64,000 nt of DNA from Mycteria americana (taxonomy: Eukaryota; Chordata; Aves; Ciconiiformes; Ciconiidae): NCBI RefSeq assembly GCF_035582795.1, contig NC_134370.1, positions 54,547,501-54,611,500 of the forward strand. The letters are read 5' to 3'. A program made the position numbers and the translations under genes. Numbering within the stretch: the first letter of the stretch is position 1; each line of letters starts with the position of its first letter. The notes beneath the pieces were generated by a model. That model saw nothing but the letters and a program-made list of their open reading frames with translations. It was not told the DNA's origin and ran no database searches. Positions 37,601-49,600 of the stretch are shown here, one piece after another.

Positions 37601-40600
37601 CCTATCAAAATCATAGTTTCATTTTTAAATACTTAGTGGAGGAAGTCTACCTAGTTTCTGACTTCTGTCCTAAGCTTTTAAAGCTAATGATGGATTGCTT
37701 GCATTTCATTGAAAGTAATAATCAGCAGTGTGATATCCATTTGGAAGGCTTTAGAAGGCCATGGGACAGTTCAGAAATGCCCTGTTGACTTAAGGCGTGG
37801 GGGGAGAAAATAGCTGCGTGTTCCAACCAATTGCAAACTGCAAGCGTTGCAGATAGTTACCAGCGAAGTTTTGTACAAATTTTCAGTGATTTGACAAGGG
37901 AGGTGCACAGGCTTGGTTTCTAGATCATCTTTTCTTTGGAAACAGTTTTCAGTTCATTAATTTGCCTTCATAAGGTAGAAATTCTGTGGAAAATATGAAC
38001 TGTTCTGCTTAAAGTTTTAAAGTAGGAGACATTTAGTCTTGACTTCCTTTTCTTGCAGGATGGTGAAGATGAAGAAAATGAGAAAGGTATGTTTAAAGTT
38101 TAATAGAGTTCAGAGCTCTTTAGTCTGGTAGAGCAGGCAACTTTCTCTTGTCATATTCAATCTCTTTACTAATACTAGTCTTGTCTCCAGTACTAAGTAT
38201 CAGTTGTCTCCTTATTAAGCTCAGTACCTGGAATCGTTGCAGTCAGTGGGTTTATTTCACTCCTAAGAGTTATTTTACTCTTAAGAGTTGATTACAGTAC
38301 TTATCAGTTACTGTGGTGGATGTATAATATAGTTGTAATACTATGATTCTTAATGAAAAAAACATAGTATTCAAGGACTCTGGTTTTAATATACGGTAAG
38401 TCTTGATGCAAAAGCTTCCAACTTGCACTGCAGTAACTGATGTTTAATTGAGTGAAATGATACACCCTTACACTGAACTTGAGCACCCAACAAATGTATG
38501 GACCATCATATGCTTGGCTTACTGTCACTTACAAATACCAGTTGTATATAGGATGGTAAAACAAGTGTTTGGAAACCTGTGGAGTGGCTACCTTTTTTTT
38601 AAGCTGTGCTCATTAGTGAAACTATAGAAGGATGTAATGCATTTGGGCAAACAGACTTCCTGGACAGAAGTCTTAAGGATTCTACGTATTGTGGACTAGA
38701 AAGGACATGGAACACCATCACTTTACACAAGATGGAATAAACACATTACTGAAGTTACAGGATAAAACTACAGACTCCATGTTTGCGAGGGACCCTATGG
38801 CTGAAGTGCCTCATCTGCACAAATCCAAGAATACGGTTGGAGATGCCTATGTGGGACTGAGATGGAAAATCTGTCCAGTGGATGAAGACTGAGAACCGTT
38901 TGGCTACGAACTCTGGATTAAAGCTCACTCCTCCGTTTTCTGCAGCAGCCTTGTACAGCCAACTTGACTGCCAAACAACTGCCTAGAAAGGAAAAGCAAA
39001 AGAGAACACCAGCATGGAAGACTGACTGAAATTCTCCAAGACTGTAATTCTTTCGGATTTGGGAAGGTTAGAAGTCCTAGAGCCAGGAAGATTCAAAGAC
39101 AGATTAAATCAAACTGTGAGCGTCCAAAGCAACTATTTTCTTCTGGAACACTAAATCCTAAACTGGAAAATGGATACTTCTTATGAAGAACGGGTATCTC
39201 CAGGATGGAACCATATTCTCCCTCCTAATGTTTTGGTATTTGTCTCTAGAAAATGTGTTTTGCCATGAAGAATAAGTGATCCTGGGTAAAGGATTTATAT
39301 TTGTGTTAATACACCTTGTGTTTTTTTCTAACCTTCCATCAGTGCTAATAACTGGCTTTGTATTTTCTAGGTCCTATTCTAGCTTATGCATATGAAATTG
39401 TTTAAACTTCTTGTTTTGCCATATTTATTCCTGTTAAATCCTCTTAGATAAAGCAGGTTCTGGTGATGGTACACAAGAAGTATCTAAACCTCTTCCTTCA
39501 GAAGAAAGCCTAGCTGAGGCTGATCACACGGCTCATGAAGAGATGGAAGCTAACACCTCTGTGAAAGAAGCTGAGGATGATAACATATCGGTTACAATCC
39601 AGGCTGAAGATGCCATCACTCTGGATTTTGATGGTGATGACCTCCTAGAAACAGGTAAAAATGTGAAAATTACAGATTCTGAAGCAAGTAAGCCAAAGGA
39701 TGGGCAGGATACCATTTCACAGAGCCTGGAGAAGGAAAGCAAGGACTATGAGATGACTGAGAACCATAAAGATGGTAAGAAGGAAGACTGCGTGAAGGGT
39801 GATCCCGTCAAGAAGGAAGCCAGAGAAAGTTCAAAGAAAGCAGAATCTGGAGACAAAGAAAAGGATACTTTGAAGAAAGGTCCCTCCTCTACTGGGGCCT
39901 CTGGTCAAGCAAAGAGGTTTGTTTTTCTATGTCAGTTCTTTACGATACTGAGTACCAGCATTCAATAAGATCACTCTACATTAAGGGGGTAGCAGCAAGA
40001 ATCTTATAATTAGTATCCTATGCTCCTGCCTATAGATTTTTTTGACCGCCATAAGTTACTTTTTAAAATTCAAGATCTTCGTATAGACACTATGTCCTAC
40101 TGATTGCATTGTCGAATTGTCAGCATTTATTTATTTTTTTTTCAAATTGACGATTTTTTTTAAATGTCCTTGTGATGATGGTAATGAACAGCTATCAGTT
40201 CTAAGAACACAAAATGAAGTCAAGTCCCCGTCCTGAAATCTGGAGAAGATTGCCATATATCCACTGAATAGAGTTGTCAGAAAATCTAGATCTTCAGGCA
40301 TCTTGGGGAAAATCAGTGCAAGAATCCATAAGGGAATCATTTGTTCAAATATACAGTCTAGCCCTTTTTTATTTTTTGAAATGTTAACTTGTCTATTAGT
40401 ATTAGTAGTATAAAATGCAACATTTATCAAATTCTGTATTTTCAATTTTCTTCTGATTTTTAATTTGCTTCTCTAGCTCTACTAAGGAATCTAAAGAAAG
40501 CAAGACAACATCAAAGGATGATAAAGGTAACTATTACAAATTAGGGTAGTATTGTCTTGAACTAAATGCTTTCCTGTTTGAGAAGTTGCTTGCTACGTAC

Positions 40601-43600
40601 TAAAATGGCTTATATAATTGAACTCCTCCATCTGTAGTAAATTATGCTAGAGGTACAGTAGTCATTAGTTGTATGTATGTGTTTATATATCTTTTTTTCC
40701 TCCTTATGCCAAATTCCTCATACGACCAAAAATACTTATTCTAAAGATTCAATAAAAATATATTCTCCTATTTCAAAACACTTTTGGGAGCAAATTCCAC
40801 TTAACGTTTCCCAAGTCTTTGTTTTGATGAGAAGGTGTAATTTTCAGATATGCCTACTGTAACTTACATAAAATGGTTTGGGTTGACGTTCTACACAGAA
40901 CAAGCAAAAAATAATTGCAAGTACTTAACGCCAATGAATTTTTTTGTCTTGGTTTTAATTCTAGCTCGTTTTTAAATAAAGTGAACTCTCAACCCAGTAT
41001 AACAGCTGAGATGCCAGCTAGCAAAATTGCACTTGTGGCTGTTTAGTACATTAAAGTTGGACCAATTTGTCTACCTTGGAATTTCTGTCTGTTACCATAA
41101 AACCTTGTATTATGATTACAAATTCAAAGAGTGGAGCTCAAGAGCACGTTAATGTCACCAGTTATACTGATGCTTCATAGTTGAACAAATGCATTTGTAT
41201 AAGCTCATGTGTCTCCTTATTTTGCCCACTAGCTCTCTGCCAAAAACCTTTGTCACAGAATATCTTGCATATCACTAATGGATGAATGGAACTTTACCTG
41301 ATAAAAGAATTTCTGAGGAGAAATTTTTGACAGACTAATTCAGTCTTCTGTAAATACATGTCTTTTCATGATAGTTATATGCTTACAGTGAAATTAAATG
41401 AAGATACAGCAAATCTGCTTTCATGTAGTGTATATGATAACTGTAATAGTAACTATCATAAGGCTGTCTTAAAATACATAGCCAAAGCCGGTATAGTGGC
41501 TCTTTAATGATATTTAATAATATTCTACATGTGTCATGGTTTATCTGTCAAGATATCTAGGCCTTTCAAGAATAATCCTAGTTTAACAGTAACTGAGATT
41601 TGTTGCCTTTTGCTCTTAGTTCATCTTGATGCATTGAAGAAGGAAAACTACCCTTTTTCCTCAAGGTGGTTAAATTACCTTTTAAAACTCTGCATGCCAC
41701 CAGATTTTCCAATTGTTTAGCTGGAGATCCAGTTCTGGTCTTGCCTGTATGACTGGCTACATTTTAATGTACTCAAAAGCAGTTCATACATGTAGCAGGA
41801 AGCAAGAACAAGCTGAACTAAATAATTTAAGACTAAAAGATGTTGGGAATAAGATTACATTAATCTCTTTAGTTCTAAGTTGTTGCAAAAATGGCTAATA
41901 TTGGGGGGGAGGGGTTGGTGTTTAAGGCACATAATGTTTTTCTGGCTTTTCTTGAGTATTTTCCTTAGTATGCGGGAAGTCTTTTTGGTGGGTTGCATCC
42001 AGTTCTACATCCAGCAGTATTTTTAAAAAAGCTACTCTGGTTGGAGGGCAGGTACTTCAAGAAGCTGTGGAAATTGACCACATTGTTCTGGAGGCTAGGA
42101 TTAACTAAGCCTCCTCTGTTTACCTTTCTGCCATCTCTTTGGTAATGTGAGTAGTGTAAAGTCGTACTGATGAAGAACAAATGTTGAGTGCTAAAAAAAA
42201 TTTTTTGGATGGAAGTTATTGATAAGAACCAGAAGTTGAAGCTAAATGTACATACCCAAATGAGGGGTAAAGCATGTGTTTAACAAGCTGTATGATTTTT
42301 CTAGCTCTCGTTTGGGTATGAGTTAGCCAAGCTGTTGGTCTCAATACATGGGTAAATGAATGAAATCTTACAGCATATATATTTTTTTATATAGAAGTCT
42401 TTTCAAGAAAGGTAACCTGATAAACAGTTACTTAAAGGTAACAGGCTAAGTTTCTCTTTTCAGCAACAGTTTAGTTCAATATTCATGGTACCTTTTGTCT
42501 CCTTAATTTTTTGGCTGTTTTGTAAAACTTGTTTCAGGAAGTGCAAGCAGTGTTAGTGGTAGCAGTGGAAGTTCAACTAGAAACCTGTGGGTTAGCGGAC
42601 TGTCTTCCAACACAAAAGCTGCTGACTTGAAAAATCTCTTTGGCAAATATGGAAAGGTATTTTATGGGGTGTGATACCATGTGTGTTGTGTGTGTCTCTT
42701 CCCCCTCTATTCAGTTACAGAAATTGAGTAATACTTGATTTAAATAAAAGTCTGGGATGAAATGTCTAACCAGTGTAATCTAAAAAAACCCAGTATTTTC
42801 AGCATCTAAAGTAAGAGTGCATGCTTACAGGAAGAACCATATGTTAATTTAATCAGAAATTTTTCTTCCTGTCGAGGTAAGATAGATGCAAAAGAAATGT
42901 GACAAATATGACTGGTCAGGACTGGCTTTAAAAAAAATTTTTTTTTTTTAAGTTAAATAATGATGGCTGTGTTCTTTTGTGGCAACTGTGTTTAACCATG
43001 AGTGTGAGATAATGTGCTAACTGGTAAATTTGTAGTATATTACAATTTTATAGAAGTTAATAATTTAATTTATAGAAATTTAATATTACAGTCTTTCTAG
43101 AACCTGCTGCTTTGGGAGACTGTTTTTAAAATGTGTTCTGAGGGCTTATGAATGGGAAAAATAGGTAAAAAGACGTGACAGTTAATGTCTGTTCTTTTGG
43201 GGACTCTTCATGACTTAATGAATTTTTTTTACAGGCTGCTTAAACTAAGTCTATCTTCCTGGATTTTGGTTTAATTTAACTTACAAATTCTGTAGAACAA
43301 TGCAGAATCCATATAAGCTAAGCAGTCTTCTGAAAACAGTTTTTGTTGCAGTTGTTCTCTTTTTCTCGAAGGAGTTGCTGATAACTATGTGAATTCATAG
43401 TGTTTGTATAAACCTATGCAGTTATGACATTATTGCATCTTGGGAGCTAGTTAGAACCTTAGCACTGTGAATATCAAGTATGTGTACTGATTATTGGATA
43501 TCTGATTTTTCTAATTAATTTAGTAGGTGATTTTATTTAATGCCTTCAGAAGTATTGAAACCTGAGAGTATATTTTGTTAAAACTTCCAATTCTTTGTCT

Positions 43601-46600
43601 GTTTTTGCTGTAAAGATGCTTGTATTTACTTAGCTTCCCCGTTTTAAATTAATTGAGAAGTATTTAATTTCTAAATGACTGTACCATTACAGGCTGCTAG
43701 AAAGATAAAATTGTTGCATTAGAGCATGACTACATCAAGAAGACCGGCTCCAGTAGTTATAGAAATTCTAGCAAGGAGCAGGAACACAAAGCTTAATGCT
43801 TTCTCAAGAGCTGGTTGCTAAAATTGCTTAATTGACACATTTGCTAGATGCCTTTGAAGAACTGTCTCCCTTAGTAAGTTACTACATAATACTGCTTATA
43901 CCTTGCTGCCATTAACTGGCAGCTGACTTTTTTGTGGGGGTTCATCTGTCGGAGATGAACCGTCAAATTCAGATCAGTGTGTTTCTGTGAATCAATTTTG
44001 ATGGTAACTGTCAAAAGAATCAATTAGATAATGTGCATGAGGTCGTGACTGGTCAAAACAGGATGTAAGCATTAATGTGCCTTGATGTGAAAGTTGGGAT
44101 AAAGTTCTCAAAGCTGCAACTTCCTGTGGAATTTGAAAACTTTGAGTGTCAGTCTTTCTAGTGGGGTGGGGATTTTGTTGTTGTTTGGGATGGTTTGGTT
44201 TGGTTTTGTTTTACTAGGGTAAAAATATTATTGGAATGCCATCGCTTCATTACTAGAAATGCGTCTCTCAATCTAAATTTTACCTGTTTATGTAGGTGCT
44301 TGGTGCAAAGGTGGTCACAAATGCACGAAGCCCAGGGGCAAAATGTTACGGCATAGTAACAATGTCTTCTAGTACAGAAGTGGCTAGATGTATTGCACAC
44401 CTTCATCGAACAGAGCTGCACGGACAACAAATTTCTGTTGAGAAAGTAGGTTTAATAAGATTAAAACTTTTCCCAAAATAGACAATCTTATGCAAGAATC
44501 TGTATTAACCTATTTGCTTTTGGAAAAAAATATAGGTGAAAGGCGATCCCTCCAAAAAGGAGTTGAAGAAGGAAAGTGATGAGAAATCTGGTTCGGGTAG
44601 AAGCATGGGAGATAAGAAGACTGCATCAAGTGATAAAGCCAGCAAGTAAGAAATTTCACGTGTCTTGTGAAGTTATGAAAATCCTTTCAGTTGAATTTTC
44701 CTCATTGCATTTGTGTGTTTCTTTCCTAACAAGAACTCCATCAACCAAAAAAGAAGAAAAGAAATCTGAGAAATCTGAAAAAAAAGAAAGTAAAGAAGCC
44801 AAGAAAACAGAAGGTAAAGATGAGAAGAGTGATAATGGAGCAAGTGGCCCTAATCAAGAATCCACTAAAAAAACTGAAGAAAAGAAAAGAATAAGTATGC
44901 AATATAGCCATGTTTCCTCCTGTTGAATCTGTGTGTCTGACTTGTTTTGGGGGCATGTTCTTGCTCTTACCAGAAACCAGACAATTAAACACCTGTTCTT
45001 TTTTAGACTCCAGTAACTTGTATTACTTTAGAGCTGATGTTAAAGCTTCCGTATTTTATATTACTACTTAATTACAGATGTGTGCTGGTATGCTTCTCCT
45101 ACCAGTAATGGTTCCATTTAAAGATTCAGAAATTTCACCGAGGAAAATCTGTAATAGGCAAATAGGGATGTGTGTGTGTGTTAAACCTTTTTTCTTTTCT
45201 GTTTTTTTTTTCTCCCCCCTTCACTAGGTGGTAAAAGCCCAGGTCAAGTTGTAGTTTTAGACCAAACAAAAGGAGACCAAGGCCACACTAGGACAGTTAG
45301 AAGGGGAAGGTTTGATAAAGTAAGTATCTATAGATTTGATGCAATCCTTATCTAATTTGATACTACCTTACAGTTGATATTTTCACTGAACAGTCAATAA
45401 ACTATTACAAACTGTTAAGCTTAGATAGAAGCTTCGTATGCTTTGGGATAGTTAAGTAGTTAATGATACTTGAAGATAGCATCCAGAAATCTCCCTAAAT
45501 GAATGAGACTTCTGAAATAACCATTGTAATCTCTATCTATAGCCACAGATATTGAGGAACAAAGAGCGTATTATTCAAGATAAAGTGAAATTCAGGGAAT
45601 ACAGGGGTAGAAAGGATATCTTGCCTTTTGAAAAGATGAAGGAACAGAGATTGCGAGAACACATGGTTCGATTGGAAAGAATACGACGAGCTGTTGAACT
45701 CCGAAGGTAGTAATTCAACTTTTTGCTAAAGGCTATTTTGTACATTAATTGATCAGATACTGTATTTAGAAATCTAATTAGAATGCATTCTGTCAAGCCT
45801 TTTACTCAGATGTTAAAGTCTGGGACTCTACCTAACAGTATCTCTATATGAATTAATGGACTCCAAAATTTTTGTTTAAACTAATAGCCATATATGTGCA
45901 CACATAACTTAGTGTTTGTTATAGGGGGGATGTATCTCATAAGTGTTACTGCATGCCAGTTTTCTTTTTGAAAAGAGGAGAAGTTGACTAGGAGATGTGG
46001 CCATAAATAGTGTTTGAGGGGGGTTTGTTTGTTTGGTTTTAGACAGAGAACTGTTATATATCTAAATGACAAATCAAGCATAATACAATCTTGTCCCTTT
46101 AAGTAAAAGGACGAAATGGCTACACTGTTCTACTTTGCTCTTTTCATACGGCCAAAAGTTTGCAAAGGATAGTTAAATGACTTGTGTTGTTAGCTGGATT
46201 TCCCTAAAGAAAGGAATTCCCAGCAAGCATAAAGCTTAAAGGAGAAAATGCCTTTACTGCTTCTTGTAAGCTGTACTATAGGAGGTGGGAAGAAAAAAGC
46301 AAAATTAAGCTGTTGACAAGTATACCTACCTGTGCAAGTCAGAGTGGTCATGTCATTCTGTCTTATTTTTGGACAGAAAACAATAAGTAAATTTTTTGTT
46401 AACCTGAAGAATGCAAGAGCTAAAATAGCGGGTATTTTTAAGATCCAAATCATATTCTTTGTTAAGCTGTTGTTATTGTCTGCAAGATGACAACGTAGAA
46501 ATACGAATCCAGCATAAAATACATCAAGAATGATGATTCTGGTTATAACTTTTACTAGTATCTGTTGTCTGCTTAAATGGCTCTGTAGAATATGCTAAAA

Positions 46601-49600
46601 GCAGTTTGGCTACTTGAGGCTAAAAGGAGTAGACTTCCAATACCAGGACTTCTGTCAAGACTTTACTCTCAAAATAGTTTTTTTTTATGTCTATGCCTAA
46701 GGTGGTGTTAGTTTTGAATGAGAAAAATTTTCAGATGAGTTTGCTACCTCTATTTTTTTTTTTTTTTTTTTCTTTAGGCGAAGAGAAATTGCTGAGAGGG
46801 AGCGTCGTGAGAGAGAACGCATACGAATAATGCACGAACGAGAAGAATGCTTGCAGAGAGAAAGGGAACGATTAGAAATTGAAAGGCAAAAACTAGAGAG
46901 GGAAAGGATGGAACGGGAGCGTTTGGAAAGAGAGCGTGTTCGTATTGAACAGGTGTGCATATTTATATTTTGGACTGTAGTGCAGTATCATTTTGGCGTA
47001 TAACCCAGTCTGCACTTGTGGTGAATTTTTCTTTTCACCCTTTCACCTAGGCCATAAAAGAACCAACCAAACATTACATAATCCACAATGTACAACAACA
47101 GTAATCTTTATCTTGTTTGCTTGACTTGTGAGTAATTTCATGGCAAATTCTTGCTACTCATTTATGCAGTGGCTATATATGTGTGTGTCTCTAAAACTGA
47201 AGTACAGCAGATCATATTGTCCATACTAGTCTTCCATAATTTTGCTAGATTTTTCCTAGAGAATGTCATGGCGAACTTAATGGATGCGTTTCTAGGCAAC
47301 AAATACAGTAGCAATACAAGAAATTACCTGGAGATATTTCTATCTAATAGCCAATAGCTTCTCCAGATCTGTTGTCTACTTTTTTAGAGAAGTATTCCTT
47401 ATGCTCTTTAATCTTAGCTGCTATCCAAGAATTAATTGTATCAGATAGCCTTTAATAGAAAACTACCAAGTATTAATTCCGTATACTTGCTAACTGTTCT
47501 ATAGGTCTAATAGCTCTAATAAAGAGTTATTTTGTTTGTTGTATTTATTCACCCTTCCCTTTCACGGTAGGAACGTCGAAAAGAAGCAGAGCGTATTGCT
47601 CGTGAAAGGGAGGAACTTCGTCGACAACAGCAGCAACTTCGTTATGAACAGGAAAAGAGGAATTCTTTGAAGCGTCCACGTGATGTAGATCACAGGTAAT
47701 CTAATTCTTAAACCATTGTTTTACAGTGCTTAGTAAAAAGAAACAGCTACCAGCCTTGTGTCAGACTTGAAAATGCATTTGTACCTGAAACAAGTCTTCA
47801 CAGGAGAACTGGATTTCTGGTATTTGTTTGTTTTTGACATCAGTTTATGCCAAGCATGAAACATACCTTATCTGTAGGAGAGAGTTTTGAAATAAGAGAA
47901 GCATCCTGTGAATTCATTCTTACTGTACGAAAAGAGCATAATGCAATGCAGAGCATTTGCTGAGAAAAGCTGTTCTTCTGCCTTAATGGTTGAAATTTCT
48001 AGCTTCTACTTTGTTCAGAATTGACATTTCTGGTAAATGGATGGTTCAGGAAGTCAATGTGATGGCTTTTAATTTTTATTGAAGCTGATTACATCTATGA
48101 TTTGCTGTTTGAACCACATGAATTGAACTGGCTTTAATCTTTATTTGATTATAAGAATAGGACTAAGACCTTAGCCATAAAATTGACCTATCAGTGGTAC
48201 AATGGAAGGTAAGTGTAAGTCACCATGGTAGAACAGCAGCAGAACGCTAATATTTCTTCACCAGAGGAATAAAGACAGCTTCATTTTTCAAGGCTACTGA
48301 TTATACACTTTAGTATCACACATTCTTATCATAGACACTCTGTACGTGAATGTTGCTAGTGAGCAAGGCTGTGATGTTTCCTACACTATTCTTTCCTGAG
48401 AAAGCTGTTCTGATTTTATGGTTGGACGCGATGATCTTAAAGGTCTTTTCCAACCTATATGATTCTGTGATTTGTGGGTGGCTTGTTTTTGGGTTTGTGT
48501 AGGTTTGTTGTGTTTTGGTTTGGGTGTTTTTTTTTTTTCCTAGAAGGCAACTTTTTTTTTCCTAGACAGCTATTTTCAAGGCAAAATTTTGCTACAGTGG
48601 TGTTTTTGTTGGGGTTTGGTTTGGTTTTGTTTTTTAAACTGCCCAACACAGTATACTGTTGCTTAGATTTTATTACATATTGTATTGATATTTTGTCTCT
48701 TTAATTTGCCCTTCAAACAGAGGGGTGTGTTGGTTTTTTTTTTTCTTTTTTCCTTAAATGATTTTGTTCACTACTGTTTAAAGAGTCTAGCTTTGTTAGC
48801 AGCTTTCCAAAGGTCAAATGAGCATCTTTAAAACGGGCAACTGACTCTTGACAATTTTCTGCATATTAGGCCTTGATTTGGATACGTGTAACTGATGAGG
48901 GTTCATTTGTTTTCCTTAAAGGAGAGATGATCCTTACTGGAATGAGAATAAGAAGATGGCTCTTGATACAGATGCACGTTTTAGTCATGGTTCAGATTAC
49001 AGTCGCCAGCAGAACAGGTTTAATGATTTTGATCACAGAGAACGGGGACGATATCCAGAAGGTTCTTCTGTTCCATCATCTTCTTTTGATAGGTAAGTTT
49101 AGACAATAGGGCAGGTAGTTGCCTGCCAACATCTCTGTGTATTTCACTCTTAACTGTTCAAAATTTAAAATGGTGCTAAAGGCTTTATACAGTTCTGATG
49201 CAATAGTATTGCAGTAGTGTCCCAAAACTTCTTGTGTCTTCAGGACTGGCTGTTTATATCATGGAATCTAGTCTGCTTTTCTCTGAGGACTTTAAATTAG
49301 CTGCCTGGTGGTCTCTTAGGTGACATTTTGAAAGAATTTTTGTGATTATTCCTCTTTCACATCTAGTCATAAGTGGGTTCCAATGGATTAGACCTGTTCT
49401 ACTTGGTAACTTACCTCCTTAAGAAGCAAGGCTAAAAGCAACTGATTTAATGGGAGTTAAGAGCATTAATTAAATGAGTCACATCCGTCAGCATCCTTGC
49501 AACTGTGCAGTTAATGCTGGTTCCAGATCCAAATTCATGTTTCCATTAAACATATCCAATAACCAGTTATAAAGTTAAGACCACATAATTGTAGCTTCTG

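Noticed and set aside
44576..44733. ATG-started frame before SLTM exon 12
   Set aside because: It reads exon 11 in the wrong frame and then an intron. Only its part from 44,735 on is real coding sequence, as exon 12.
46697..46960. 87-codon minus-strand Ser/Arg-rich frame
   Set aside because: It is the antisense of SLTM exon 15, whose Arg/Glu repeats give a Ser/Leu-rich mirror.
48455..48704. Frames on both strands rich in Lys/Asn/Pro or Phe/Gly
   Set aside because: They come from a G/T-rich low-complexity stretch following the CR1 tail in intron 16.
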